Positions 51,692 through 63,261 of a DNA stretch of 64,000 bases are shown here, piece after piece. Every line of letters starts with the position of its first letter. The stretch's first letter is position 1. This stretch comes from Microbacterium sp. 11MF (GTDB taxonomy: Bacteria; Actinomycetota; Actinomycetes; Actinomycetales; Microbacteriaceae), in assembly GCF_000383475.1 (NCBI RefSeq), contig NZ_KB911460.1, positions 744,001 through 808,000 of the forward strand, read 5' to 3'. The notes below the pieces were generated by a model that was given only the letters and a program-made list of their open reading frames with translations, did not search any database and was not told the origin of the DNA. The position numbers and the translations under genes are program-made.

Positions 51692-53935
51692 TCAGCGCTG
51701 CAGCGGCATCGCCTCGGCGAAGGTCGACCCCGGGTGGACGACGAGCGAGCGCGGCAGCAGACGCGCCGCAAGGCGACGTGGCACCGACACGGCGGCGAAC
51801 AGCCCGGCGCGGATCGCGGCGGCATCCGTCACGAGCTCGTCACCGTCGGCGTCGCCGAACGAACCAGGCTGCGCGTAGCTCGAGCGCTCGACGGCGCCCA
51901 CGAGCCGATCCAGCGCGACCGGCGGACCGCCGTGGTCGGCCTGGAGCCGCTCGCCGAACGCCCGCGGCGACTCCGATTCGGGCACCGGGATGCCGAGGTC
52001 GAGCGCCGTGTCCTGCACGAGACGCCACGCCGCAGCGGCGCTGCCGCGTCGCGCCTGCGACCGGCGTCGGCGGGAGACGACCGCGCCGGCGAGACCGGGA
52101 AGGGAGAGCAGGAGGATGACGCCGGCCACGATCCCCAGGACCGGCAGCACGGTGACGACGGAGAAGGTCGTCGTGGGCGTGGCGCCCGCGGTGGGGTCCT
52201 CGTCGGGTCGTGGTGCCGCCGACGCGGTCGAGGTCGGCTGCGGCGTGGCGGTCGCCGACGGCTCGGGCTCGGGCTCGTTCGAGCCGTCGTCCTCCGAGGC
52301 GAATCTCTGTGCGGCGCCGAGGCTCTTGGTGGGTTCGAAGGCGACCCAGCCGATGCCCGCGAAGAAGACCTCGGGCCAGGCGTGCAGTTGGGCGGTCGTG
52401 GCCTGATAGACGCGATCGTCGCCCTCGACGTCGCCGGTCGGGAGGCCTGGGAGGAATCCCACGACGACGCGGGAGGGCATGTCGAGGGTCCGCGCCATGA
52501 TCGCGAATGCCGACGCGAAATGGACGCAGTACCCCGACCGCACCTGCAGGAATCGCTCGACGGCTTCGACGCCGGAGCCGTCGAAGCCCTCCTCGACCGG
52601 AGCCGAGAGCGAGTAGTCGAAACTCGGCCCGCGGAACCACGACTGCAGGGCGAGCAGACGGTCGTAGTCGTTCGAGGAGTCGGCCGTCACCTCCGTCGCC
52701 AGATCGGCGATCTGCGACGGGGTGTCGGCCGGGAGCTCCACCGCTTCGCGGGGGCCGCCGCGGGCCTCGGCCGCGCGCGCCTGCTCGAGGGTGGGCCGCG
52801 GCGTCCGGCTCACGACCTCGAACGTCTGGCCGCGTGCGGCGGAGGTGGGCGAGGCGACCGTTCCGTTCGCAGCGGTGATCCGCCAGCTCCCGGTCACCCC
52901 GTCGAAGGAGACCGCGTCCGCGGGGACGGGCAGCTGCGCAGAGGAGAGGTCGAGGACCTCGACCGTGCGCCGGTCCTCCACGATCTCGATGCCGTCGGCG
53001 GCGGAGTCCTCGGGCGCCCACTCATCGATCGGCACGGAGCGGTTGCGGTCGGGTTGCCACGAGTTCCCCTCCAGCTCGGTGAGGGTCGCGACGCGCAGGT
53101 AGGCCGGGGCCGCCGCGGCGCTCCACTGCCGGACCACGGGAATCTCCGCGGGTCGGCGCAGGTCGTCGCCGAGGTTCAGCGACGCGTCGATCGATGTGCC
53201 CCCGCCGAACCCGCCACTGGGGGCGGCCGGCGTCGGCAGCGCCGGCGCGGCGATCACGGCGATGACGATGGCGGATGCGGCGATCACGGCCGCGACGGCG
53301 CCGACACCGCCGCGCGGTGCGTCGGCGGACCGCGCACGGTGGCGGGCGCGGGTCTCTGCGCGCAGCAGCCACAGCAGGACGACCGCGAGGAACGCGAAGG
53401 CCCACAGGTCCATCACCTGCGGCACGGCCAGCGTCGGGATCAGCCAGACGGCGATCAGGGCGACACCGGCGAGCAGCGGCATCCGCGCCGTCAGGACGAC
53501 GTGGTCGAGGGCGACCGCGAGCAAGCCGACGGCGCCGACGATGAGGAACGTGAGGGAGGCCGAAGCCTCGAGCGGCGCGACGCCGACGGCGATGTCCGAG
53601 CTCGCGATCTCGACCAGTCGCGGCACCCGGGCGAACGCCTCACCCGAGGGGATGACGAACAACCAGGCGACATCCGAGAAGAACACGGCCGTCATCGTCG
53701 CGATCCAGATCGCCAGGAGGGACGGGGTCACGACGAGCGCACCGAGCCGGAGCCGGCGCAGCAGGTACCCGGCGCCGAGCAGCAGACCGGCGAGGACGAA
53801 GGCGAGTGCAGCCCACGCGCCGCCGGCGATCACGCTGAACAGCGGGACGAGGGCTGCCACGAGACCGAGGAGGAGCGCGACGGTCGACGGCCCGTCGTAG
53901 CGGGGGCGCGCGGCGCCCTGCGGTTCAGCCGGCAT
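51692..53935 (-). CDS. DUF3488/transglutaminase-like membrane protein (TgpA type)
   Basis: A 747-residue membrane protein. About six spans occupy residues 15-230; a periplasmic DUF3488-type region and a transglutaminase-like domain follow. The catalytic Cys is in RSGYCVHFASAFAIMAR, the His in LHAWPEVFF and the Asp/Glu position in GWVAFEPTKS. A Ser/Pro/Glu-rich linker and one more span (about residue 620-645) lead to a cytosolic tail. ATG 53935 overlaps the DUF58 stop by 11 bases. Forms an operon with DUF58 and MoxR, the usual triad of a possible protein cross-linking or protease system at the envelope. Confidence 0.9.
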   Translation of the reverse strand: MPAEPQGAARPRYDGPSTVALLLGLVAALVPLFSVIAGGAWAALAFVLAGLLLGAGYLLRRLRLGALVVTPSLLAIWIATMTAVFFSDVAWLFVIPSGEAFARVPRLVEIASSDIAVGVAPLEASASLTFLIVGAVGLLAVALDHVVLTARMPLLAGVALIAVWLIPTLAVPQVMDLWAFAFLAVVLLWLLRAETRARHRARSADAPRGGVGAVAAVIAASAIVIAVIAAPALPTPAAPSGGFGGGTSIDASLNLGDDLRRPAEIPVVRQWSAAAAPAYLRVATLTELEGNSWQPDRNRSVPIDEWAPEDSAADGIEIVEDRRTVEVLDLSSAQLPVPADAVSFDGVTGSWRITAANGTVASPTSAARGQTFEVVSRTPRPTLEQARAAEARGGPREAVELPADTPSQIADLATEVTADSSNDYDRLLALQSWFRGPSFDYSLSAPVEEGFDGSGVEAVERFLQVRSGYCVHFASAFAIMARTLDMPSRVVVGFLPGLPTGDVEGDDRVYQATTAQLHAWPEVFFAGIGWVAFEPTKSLGAAQRFASEDDGSNEPEPEPSATATPQPTSTASAAPRPDEDPTAGATPTTTFSVVTVLPVLGIVAGVILLLSLPGLAGAVVSRRRRSQARRGSAAAAWRLVQDTALDLGIPVPESESPRAFGERLQADHGGPPVALDRLVGAVERSSYAQPGSFGDADGDELVTDAAAIRAGLFAAVSVPRRLAARLLPRSLVVHPGSTFAEAMPLQR

Positions 53936-55172
53936 GAGCGCGCATCCCCTCCGTGCCGACCCCGCCCGGCCACAGCGAATCGAGCTCGTCCTCGGGTTCG
54001 AGGCGGTGCACGCGCCACCCGGCCTCCCGCGCCGTCCGCAGCGCGGCATCCGCGCTGGCCTCGACGAACAGGACGGGCATGCTGCTGTGCGTCACGACGG
54101 GAGCGAGGGAGGCGGCATCCGTCACGTCCACCTCACCGGTCACGACGACCACCGGGCCGAGCGTGGAGCCGGCGAACAGGGGAGCGAGATCCCGGAGCGA
54201 GCCGTCGCGCCGAGCCGTGAGGGTCGCGAAAGCCGTCGTCATCGCCTCGAGCGCCGTGGTGTCGCCCCCCTCGAGCCCCGGGACGAGTTCGGCGCCGTCC
54301 ACGTCGATGACGGCGACGCTGTAGCCCTCGCGAACGAATCGGGCCGCCGCCGAGACCACCGTCGAGACCGCCGCCTCGAAGCCGGGATCCTCGCCCGGGG
54401 AGCGCAGGGCCTCGCTCGTCCAACGGGCGGCGGTCCGATCGAACACGATGACGGCCTCGGGGTTGGACTCGCGCTCCTCCTGCCGCACCATGAGCTCACC
54501 GCGATGCGCGCTGGCGCGCCAGTGGATGCGGCGCATCGAATCGCCCGGAGCGTACGCGCGGGGGATGAGGTTGTCGGCACCCTGCCCGAGTCGGTCGGTG
54601 GTGGACTGCATCGTGCCGCCGGCGGCGCCGGGGAGGTCGTCGAGGACCTCGAGCGGGATGAAGGCAGGGGTCACCGTGAGGGGCACGCTCCCGCCGAGTT
54701 GCTGCAGCCGGCGCGTCAGACCGAAGGGATCGGTGGTCTCGACCACGAGCGGACCGATCGGGCGCACCCCCCGCCGCCGCGCATGCACACGGTAGGCGAT
54801 GTCCACGCGGTGGCTGCCCGCGGCGAGCCCCGAGCGGAGCGCCGGATAGACGCCGGTCGGCTCGCCTTCGACACCCCGGGGCAGCCTGTCGTGCCAGGTT
54901 CCCACGACCGTCGGCAGCATGGAGCGCGAATCGACCCGGACCCGGACGTCCACCTCGCCACCCACGGCGGCCACGCCCGGGGCGAACGAGCGATGCACGC
55001 CGTCGGCCCGGTGACCGAGCCACAGCGAGGCGAAGGACAGCCCCACGACCGCCACGAGGAGGACGCCGAAGAACACGAGCGCCGGCACGCCGACGATCGG
55101 CGCCAGCACGAAAGAGGCGAGGCCCAGGAGGACCGCTCCCGTGCCGCGAGGGGTCAGCGGCCATCGCGTCAT
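53925..55172 (-). CDS. DUF58 domain-containing protein
   Basis: A 415-residue protein with two N-terminal membrane spans (about residues 12-55) and a von-Willebrand-A-like DUF58 domain. Family markers are RAYAPGDSMRRIHWRASAHRGELMVRQEE and a following VIVFDR. DUF58 proteins work with MoxR ATPases, probably as chaperone adaptors. ATG 55172 lies 13 bases after the MoxR stop; the longer frame is a shadow. Confidence 0.92.
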   Translation of the reverse strand: MTRWPLTPRGTGAVLLGLASFVLAPIVGVPALVFFGVLLVAVVGLSFASLWLGHRADGVHRSFAPGVAAVGGEVDVRVRVDSRSMLPTVVGTWHDRLPRGVEGEPTGVYPALRSGLAAGSHRVDIAYRVHARRRGVRPIGPLVVETTDPFGLTRRLQQLGGSVPLTVTPAFIPLEVLDDLPGAAGGTMQSTTDRLGQGADNLIPRAYAPGDSMRRIHWRASAHRGELMVRQEERESNPEAVIVFDRTAARWTSEALRSPGEDPGFEAAVSTVVSAAARFVREGYSVAVIDVDGAELVPGLEGGDTTALEAMTTAFATLTARRDGSLRDLAPLFAGSTLGPVVVVTGEVDVTDAASLAPVVTHSSMPVLFVEASADAALRTAREAGWRVHRLEPEDELDSLWPGGVGTEGMRAHAG

Positions 55173-55185
55173 GACGGGCGACCGG

Positions 55186-56217
55186 TCAGCGCGCGGCGAT
55201 GGGGACGCGCACCGAGCCCACGACCTGCTCGAGTGCGGCGGCGACGAGGTCTGCCCCGCCCCGTCCGCGGGACACCGCCCCGCCCCGAGCCGCAATCAGC
55301 CGGTGGGCGAAGACGGGCTCGATCAGCGCCACGAGATCGTCGGGGATGACGTACTCGCGTCCTTCGAGGGCGGCCCACACCTTCGCGGCGCGGATGAGCT
55401 GCAGCGTCGCGCGGGGGCTCGCGCCCAGTCGCAGGTCCGAGTGCTCGCGCGTCGCCCGCGACAGCGCGACGGCGTACTCCTCGACGGCGGGCGAGACGTG
55501 GACCGTCCGTGCCCAGGAGATGAGCGAGGCGACGCTCTCGGCGGTGATCACCGGACGGATTGCGTCGAGGGGGTTCGCGCTGTCGCGCTGGCGCAGCATG
55601 AGCGCTTCGTTCGCGGCATCCGGGTACCCCATCGAGATGCGCATCATGAACCGGTCGCGCTGCGCTTCGGGGAGCGCGTAGGTGCCCTCCATCTCGAGAG
55701 GGTTCTGGGTCGCGACGACGAGGAACGGATCCGGCAGACCTCGGCTCGTGCCGTCGACGGTCACCTGGCGCTCCTCCATCGCCTCGAGCAGTGCGGACTG
55801 CGTCTTGGGGGAGGAGCGGTTGATCTCGTCGGCGATCACGATGTGGGCGAAGATCGCCCCGGGCTTGAAGTCGAAGCGTCCCTCGGACTGGTCGTAGACG
55901 CTCACGCCGGTCACGTCGCTGGGCAGCAGGTCGGGAGTGAACTGGATGCGGCGCACGGTCGCCCGGATCGAGGAGCCCAGCGCGCGGGCGAGCATCGTCT
56001 TGCCGACGCCGGGGACGTCCTCGATCAGCAGATGACCTTCGGCCAGCAGGCAGACCAGAGCGGCACGGACGGCGTGCGGCTTGCCGTCGATGACCTTCGA
56101 CACCGACTCGACGAGTGCGGTCGTCGTCTCGGCGAACACGGTCGCATCGACCCGGCTGGTGGACCGCGTCGCGGTCCCGCCCCCCGGCGCCGTCATGGTC
56201 GTCTGGTCGTCGGTCAT
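55186..56217 (-). CDS. MoxR family AAA+ ATPase
   Basis: A 343-residue MoxR AAA+ chaperone. Walker A is GVGKTML in LIEDVPGVGKTML (about residue 70); Walker B is IVIADEINRSSPKTQSALLE; sensor 1 is VVATQNPLEMEGTY; sensor 2 lies in LGASPRATLQLIRAAK. It remodels client proteins, presumably with DUF58 and the transglutaminase-like protein. GAGGGGGA precedes ATG 56217. First gene of the operon 56217-51692. Confidence 0.94.
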   Translation of the reverse strand: MTDDQTTMTAPGGGTATRSTSRVDATVFAETTTALVESVSKVIDGKPHAVRAALVCLLAEGHLLIEDVPGVGKTMLARALGSSIRATVRRIQFTPDLLPSDVTGVSVYDQSEGRFDFKPGAIFAHIVIADEINRSSPKTQSALLEAMEERQVTVDGTSRGLPDPFLVVATQNPLEMEGTYALPEAQRDRFMMRISMGYPDAANEALMLRQRDSANPLDAIRPVITAESVASLISWARTVHVSPAVEEYAVALSRATREHSDLRLGASPRATLQLIRAAKVWAALEGREYVIPDDLVALIEPVFAHRLIAARGGAVSRGRGGADLVAAALEQVVGSVRVPIAAR

Positions 56218-56311
56218 CCGTCCCCCTCACGCGGTCGGCGCAGCAGCGCGCCCGGACCGATGCTAACCCGGCCGTCGTAGGCGGGCGCCCGACGTCGGGT
56301 AGACTTGCAGC

Positions 56312-56400
56312 AGCTCTCCGCGAGACGGCACCCAGGCCAACTCCCCCAGGACGGAAACGTAGCAAGGGTAACCGGGCTCTGCCGGGTTCGCGGAGAGTCT
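56312..56400 (+). ncRNA. ffs: Signal recognition particle RNA, small bacterial type
   Basis: A roughly 90-base hairpin RNA. The closing stem CTCTCCGCGA (56314-56323) pairs with TCGCGGAGAG (56388-56397). The Ffh-binding core is intact: CCAGG and GGAA on the two sides of the symmetric loop with AGCAAGG. A TAGACT -10 hexamer stands at 56300-56305, and TCTTATTTTT follows the stem as terminator. It is transcribed just upstream of pta and divergent from MoxR. Confidence 0.93.
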
Positions 56401-56479
56401 TATTTTTGCGGGGGTACCCGCTTCGACCGCAGCCTCGGCTCCCAGCCCGGTCATCGACCCGCGAGCCTAGGCTGGATGC

Positions 56480-58614
56480 GTGGCTCAGAGCATCTACATC
56501 ACCTCCGCCGAAGGTCACTCCGGCAAGTCGACGATCGCCCTGGGTGTCCTCGACACCCTGAGCCGTCGGTCGCCACGCGTCGGGGTCTTCCGAGCGATCG
56601 CCCGCTCGACCGATGAACGCGACTACGTGCTTGAGATGCTCCTCGACCACGACGGTGTCGACCTCGGCTACGACGAGTGCATCGGCGCCACCTACGACGA
56701 GGTCCGCGCCGATCCGGATGCCGCTCTCGGCCGCATCGTGGAGCGCTACAAGGCTGTCGAGGCGCAGTGCGACGCCGTCGTCATCGTCGGCAGCGACTAC
56801 ACCGACGTGGGCAGTCCCGCCGAGCTCGGGTACAACGCCCGGATCGCCGCGAACCTCGGCGCTCCGGTGCTCGTCGTACTGGCCGGTCAGCCCGCCGACG
56901 GGGAGCGTTCGCCGGATGCCGGGGGTCTGTCGCCCGAGCAGGTGGGGAACCTCGCCACCCTCGCCCTGGCGGAGCTCAAGCACGAGCGCGCGGGGATCTT
57001 CGCGGTCGTCGTCAACCGGGCCGACCCGGAGCGCCTCGACGACATCGTCGCAGCCGTCCGGGAGGTCCCCGCTGCGGCGGGCGACATCGGCGTCTGGGCG
57101 ATCCCGGAGGATGCCTACCTCGTTGCTCCGTCCGTGGGCGATGTCGCCCGTTCGCTCGGGGCGAGCCTGGTCAAGGGCGACGAGACCCTTCTCGACCGCG
57201 AAGTGCTGCACGTCGTCGTGGCGGGCATGTCGCTCAACAACGTCCTGCCGCGGCTCGAAGAGGCGGCGATCCTCGCCGTCGCAGCCGACCGCACCGAAGT
57301 GCTCCTCGCGGCACTGTTGGCGAATGCGTCCGGAACCTTCCCGTCGCTGTCGGGCATCGTCCTCTACGGTCCGTTCGAGCTCCCCGAACACGTCGAGCGG
57401 CTGATCGACGGGCTCGACTCGAACCTCCCGATCCTCGCGACCGATCAGGGTACGTACGAGACCGTCCGCGGCATCATGAGCGCGCGCGGTCGACTGGCGG
57501 CGCACTCGCAGCGACGCTACGACACCGCGCTGGCGCTCTTCGACACGCACGTCGACACCGATGATCTGCTGCGTCGCATCGGGCTCGCGAGCTCGAGCGT
57601 CGTCACGCCCCTCATGTTCCAGTACGGCCTCATCGAGCGTGCGCGCAGCGAGCGCCGGCGCATCGTGCTGCCCGAGGGGAGCGACGACCGCATCCTCCGC
57701 GCCGCGGCGACGGCCCTCGCCCGCGGCATCGCCGACATCACGATCCTCGGCGAGCCGATCGAGGTGCGCTCCCGCGCGCTCGAGCTGGGTCTCGACATCC
57801 AGGCCGCCGAGGTCCTCAGCCCGTTCGACGCCGTCCACGTCGACAAGTTCGCCCGGGAGTACGAGCGCCTCCGCGCGCACAAGGGCATCACGTTCCGCCA
57901 GGCCGCCGACACCGTCACGGACGTCTCCTACTTCGGCACGCTGATGGTGCACCTGGGGCTCGCCGACGGCATGGTCTCGGGTGCCGCGCACACGACGGCG
58001 CACACGATCCGTCCCGCGTTCGAGATCATCAAGACGAAGCCGGGCGTCGACGTGGTGTCGAGCGTGTTCCTCATGGCGCTCGCCGACCGCGTGCTCGTCT
58101 ACGGCGACTGCGCCGTGATCCCCGATCCGACCGCCCCGCAGCTCGCCGACATCGCCGTCTCGTCGGCCGCGACGGCGGACCAGTTCGGGATCTCGCCGCG
58201 GGTCGCGATGCTGTCCTACTCGACGGGGGAGTCCGGCTCGGGCGCCGACGTCGAGAAGGTCCGCGAGGCCACCGCGCTCGTGCGCGAGCGCGCCCCGAAG
58301 CTGCTCGTCGAAGGCCCCATCCAGTACGACGCGGCCACTGACGCCGCGGTCGCCGCGACGAAGATGCCGGGCTCGGATGTCGCCGGCCGGGCGACCGTGT
58401 TCGTGTTCCCCGATCTCAACACCGGCAACAACACGTACAAGGCCGTCCAGCGTTCGGCCGGCGCGGTCGCGATGGGCCCGGTCCTTCAGGGCCTCAACAA
58501 GCCCATCAACGACCTCTCCCGCGGAGCGCTCGTCGAAGACATCGTCAACACCATCGCGATCACCGCGATCCAAGCCCAGAACGCGGCGGATGCCGCAGCC
58601 CCGGAGACCCGCGC

Positions 58615-58618
<4 letters not shown>
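56480..58618 (+). CDS. pta: Phosphate acetyltransferase
   Basis: A 712-residue E. coli-length Pta that interconverts acetyl-CoA and acetyl phosphate. The N-terminal P-loop domain has SAEGHSGKST (about residue 15), the middle DRTGG-type domain spans about 210-330, and the C-terminal PTA/PTB domain has VLPEGSDDRILRAAATAL and HTTAHTIRPAFEIIKT. GTG 56480 is the start: TAGGCT lies exactly six bases upstream, indicating a leaderless mRNA. Its stop overlaps ackA by four bases. Confidence 0.96.
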
Positions 58619-59838
<1,220 letters not shown>

Positions 59839-59854
59839 CGGATACGCTGGAGGC

Positions 59855-60583
59855 GTGACGATGGCCGAGCTCCCCGACCTCACCCGTTTCGACGGCGTCC
59901 TCTTCGACCTCGACGGCGTGCTCACGCCGACCGCCGAGGTCCACATGCACGCCTGGGAGAGCATGTTCACCGAGCTGTTCTCGGCCTGGGGCATCGAACC
60001 GGCCTACGCCGAGGGCGACTACTTCGAGCACCTCGACGGCAAGAAGCGCTACGACGGCGTCGCGAGCCTGCTGCGCTCCCGCGACGTCGAGGTCCCCTGG
60101 GGCAATCCCTCCGACGACCCGTCCGCCGACACCGTGTGCGGGATCGGCAACCGCAAGAACGTCGTCTTCGAGCGGGTCCTCCGCGCCGACGGCATCGCCG
60201 CCTACCCGGGCTCGCTCGCCCTCGTCGAGAAGCTGCAGGCAGCCGGCGTCCCGATCGCGGTGGTCTCCAGCTCGAAGAACGCCCGCGAGGTCCTCACCGC
60301 CGCCGGCATCATCGACCGCTTCCCGGTCATCATGGACGGCGTCGTCGCCGAGGCCGAGCACCTGGACTCCAAGCCCGCCCCCGACGTCTTCGCCCGCGCG
60401 GCCGAGATGCTCGGCGTCGACCCTCGGCACAGCGCCGCCGTCGAGGACGCGCACTCCGGCGTGCGCTCGGCCGCCGCGGCCGGGTACGGTCTCGTGGTGG
60501 GTGTCGACCGCGGCGCAGGGGAAGCCGCCCTGCGCGAGGCCGGCGCTCACGTCGTCGTCGACGACCTCGCCGTCTTCGTCTGA
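59855..60583 (+). CDS. Beta-phosphoglucomutase-like HAD hydrolase
   Basis: A 242-residue HAD superfamily enzyme: VLFDLDGVLTPTAEVHMHAW gives motif I with the Asp-x-Asp pair, then VAVVSSSKNAREVL for motif II, DSKPAPDVFARAAEMLG for motif III and VEDAHSGVRSAAAAGY for motif IV. The gene lies directly before a GH65 phosphorylase, the usual partnership in which beta-glucose 1-phosphate is turned into glucose 6-phosphate. Start: TACGCT is exactly six bases before GTG 59855; ATG 59861 with GGAGG is the alternative and would be 240 residues. Confidence 0.88.
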   Translation: MTMAELPDLTRFDGVLFDLDGVLTPTAEVHMHAWESMFTELFSAWGIEPAYAEGDYFEHLDGKKRYDGVASLLRSRDVEVPWGNPSDDPSADTVCGIGNRKNVVFERVLRADGIAAYPGSLALVEKLQAAGVPIAVVSSSKNAREVLTAAGIIDRFPVIMDGVVAEAEHLDSKPAPDVFARAAEMLGVDPRHSAAVEDAHSGVRSAAAAGYGLVVGVDRGAGEAALREAGAHVVVDDLAVFV

Positions 60584-60652
60584 TCCACCCCGGCGCGCCC
60601 GCGCCACCGGCATCCCCCCGCTTCTCGTCCTGCCACCCGAAGAAGGACCCTC

Positions 60653-63259
60653 ATGATCGATCGTCAGCGCTTCCCCGTGGACCCGTGGCGTCTCGTCGAG
60701 ACGTCGTTCTCGCTGGACGACCCCGGCGTCACCGAGACCCTCTTCGCCGAGGGGAACGGCTACCTGGGTCTGCGCGGCAACCACCCCGAAGGCCGCCACG
60801 CCCACGAGCACGGCACTTTCCTCAACGGCTTCCACGAGGTCTTCCCGATCCGCCACGCCGAGCGCGCGTTCGGGTTCGCCGAGGTCGGTCAGACGATCAT
60901 CAACGCGCCCGACAGCAAGGTCATGCGCGTCTACGTCGACGACGAGCCCCTCTCGCTCGACATCGCCGACCTCCGAGAGTACGAGCGCGCCCTCGACATG
61001 CGCCGGGGCGTCCTCACCCGCCACATCCGATGGATGACACCGAGCGGCAAGGACGTCGTGATCGACTACGAGCGGCTGGTCTCGTTCGAGGAGCGGCACG
61101 TCGCCGTCATGCGGATCTCGGTCACCGTCCTCAACGCCGACGCGCCCGTCACCGTCAGCTGTCAGCTGATCAACCGGCAGGACGGTCAGGACGTCTACGG
61201 CGGCGGAGGCCTGGGAAAGCAGGCCTCGGCCGGCTTCGACCCGCGCAAGGCCGACGGCTTCCAGGACCGCGTGCTGCAGCCCGAGGACTACTGGCAGGAC
61301 GGCGACCGCGCCGCGCTGTCCTACAAGGTGAGCGAATCGGGCATGACGGTGGCCGTCGTCGCCGACCACCTCGTCGAGACCGACAACGAGTACTCGTCCC
61401 GCTCCCTCGTCGAGCCCGACATCGCCAAGAACGTCTTCCGGGTGCAGGCGCGCCAGGGGGTGCCCGTCACGATCACGAAGGCCGTGGCGTACCACACGTC
61501 CCGCGGCGTCCCCGCGCGGGAACTGGTCGAGCGAGCCCGTCGCACCCTCGACCGGGTCGAGCACGAGGGCATCCAGAACCTCTTCGATCGCCAGGAGGCC
61601 TGGATCTCGGCGTTCTGGGAGCGCTCGGACGTGGTCATCGAGGGCCACGACGACCTCCAGCAGGCGACGCGCTGGTGCCTGTACCAGCTCGCACAGGCGG
61701 CCGCCCGGGCGGACTCGCTCGGCGTGCCCGCCAAGGGCGTCACGGGATCGGGCTACAGCGGCCACTACTTCTGGGACACCGAGGTCTACGTCCTGCCCTT
61801 CCTCGCCTACACGACTCCGCTCTGGGCGCGGAACGCGCTGCGGATGCGGTACCTCATGCTCCCCGCTGCGCGGAAGCGCGCCGGCCAGCTGAACGAGGCG
61901 GGAGCGCTGTTCCCCTGGCGCACCATCAACGGCGAAGAGGCGTCCGCCTACTACGCCGCCGGGACCGCGCAGTACCACATCAACGCCGACATCGCCTTCG
62001 CCCTCGGCAAGTACGTCCGCGCCACCGGCGACACCGACTTCCTCTACCGGGAGGGCGTCGACATCCTCGTCGAGACCGCGCGCCTGTGGGCGACGCTCGG
62101 CTTCTGGCGGTTCACCGAGACCGGTGACCCCGAGAGCTTCCACATCCACGGCGTGACGGGTCCCGACGAGTACACGACCGTCGTCAACGACAACCTGTTC
62201 ACGAACGTCATGGCCCGCTACAACCTCCGGTATGCGGCCAGGGTCGTCCGCGAGATGGCGATCGACCAGCCCGAGTCCTATCGGGCGATGGCGGAGCGGC
62301 TCGACCTCGACGAGGCGGAGCCGGCCGCCTGGCAGAGCGCCGGCGAGGCCATGCACATCCCGTACAGCGAAGCCCTCGGCATCCACCCGCAGGACGCGGT
62401 CTTCCTCGAGCGCGAGGTGTGGGACCTCGAGAACACCCCCGAGGAGCAGCGCCCGCTGCTGCTGCACTTCCACCCGCTCGTGATCTACCGGTACCAGGTG
62501 CTCAAGCAGGCCGACGTCGTGCTCGCGCTGTACCTGCAGGGCAACCAGTTCACCCCCGCCGAGAAGCTCGCCGACTTCGAGTACTACGACGCGCTGACGA
62601 CGGGGGATTCGACGCTGTCCGCGGTCGTCCAGGCGATCCTCGCCGCCGAGGTGGGGTACCAGGACCTCGCGCTGGAGTACTTCCGCGAATCCGCCTTCGT
62701 CGACCTCGGCGACCTGCACAGCAACGCGTCCGACGGCGTGCACGTGGCCTCGGCCGGCGGCGTGTGGACGGCCCTCGTCGCCGGGTTCGGCGGGATGCGC
62801 GACCACCGCGGTGCGCTGAGCTTCGACCCGCGTCTGCCTGCGGATTGGCCGTCGCTGTCGTACACGCTGCACTGGCACGGCACCCGCCTGCAGATCACCG
62901 TCCGCCGCGACGAGATGGTCGTCACGGCGGGCGACGGACCGGGGGTCTCGTTCACGGTCCGCGGCGCCGGCTACACGGTCGCGGGCGGCGAGACGGTCAC
63001 GGTGCCGCTGCAGGGCCAGGGCCCCGTCATCCCGGGTCGTCCGACGCTGAAGCAGATCGGCGAGCAGCTCCGCGAGGACGGCACGCTGCTGTCGGCATCG
63101 GTGCCCGATGCGACCGCCGCCACCTCCGTCCCCGTGCACACCGGAACGATCCCCATCGTGACGGCCGACTCCGAGAACACGGATGCCGCGGGCGAACCCG
63201 ACACCCGGACGCAGCAGATCCCCGCGATCGACGCGGGCGACGTGACCGCGAGGGTCTGA
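60653..63259 (+). CDS. Glycoside hydrolase family 65 disaccharide phosphorylase
   Basis: An 868-residue GH65 enzyme that phosphorolyses maltose, trehalose, kojibiose or a similar alpha-glucoside. The N-terminal beta-sandwich holds FAEGNGYLGLRGN and EYERALDMRRGVLTR. The (alpha/alpha)6 barrel has GYSGHYFWDTEVY, and catalytic acid Glu506 in GVTGPDEYTTVVNDN. The phosphate site segment THVASAGG-like HVASAGGVW is present. The last roughly 70 residues (Thr, Pro, Asp-rich) extend past the normal end. AAGAAGGA precedes ATG 60653. Which disaccharide it prefers cannot be told from sequence alone. Confidence 0.93.
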   Translation: MIDRQRFPVDPWRLVETSFSLDDPGVTETLFAEGNGYLGLRGNHPEGRHAHEHGTFLNGFHEVFPIRHAERAFGFAEVGQTIINAPDSKVMRVYVDDEPLSLDIADLREYERALDMRRGVLTRHIRWMTPSGKDVVIDYERLVSFEERHVAVMRISVTVLNADAPVTVSCQLINRQDGQDVYGGGGLGKQASAGFDPRKADGFQDRVLQPEDYWQDGDRAALSYKVSESGMTVAVVADHLVETDNEYSSRSLVEPDIAKNVFRVQARQGVPVTITKAVAYHTSRGVPARELVERARRTLDRVEHEGIQNLFDRQEAWISAFWERSDVVIEGHDDLQQATRWCLYQLAQAAARADSLGVPAKGVTGSGYSGHYFWDTEVYVLPFLAYTTPLWARNALRMRYLMLPAARKRAGQLNEAGALFPWRTINGEEASAYYAAGTAQYHINADIAFALGKYVRATGDTDFLYREGVDILVETARLWATLGFWRFTETGDPESFHIHGVTGPDEYTTVVNDNLFTNVMARYNLRYAARVVREMAIDQPESYRAMAERLDLDEAEPAAWQSAGEAMHIPYSEALGIHPQDAVFLEREVWDLENTPEEQRPLLLHFHPLVIYRYQVLKQADVVLALYLQGNQFTPAEKLADFEYYDALTTGDSTLSAVVQAILAAEVGYQDLALEYFRESAFVDLGDLHSNASDGVHVASAGGVWTALVAGFGGMRDHRGALSFDPRLPADWPSLSYTLHWHGTRLQITVRRDEMVVTAGDGPGVSFTVRGAGYTVAGGETVTVPLQGQGPVIPGRPTLKQIGEQLREDGTLLSASVPDATAATSVPVHTGTIPIVTADSENTDAAGEPDTRTQQIPAIDAGDVTARV

Positions 63260-63261
63260 CC

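Noticed and set aside
55169..58573. Minus-strand open frame of 1134 codons spanning pta, SRP RNA and MoxR
   Set aside because: It crosses the ffs gene and two well-recognised genes in other frames; composition is that of a shadow.
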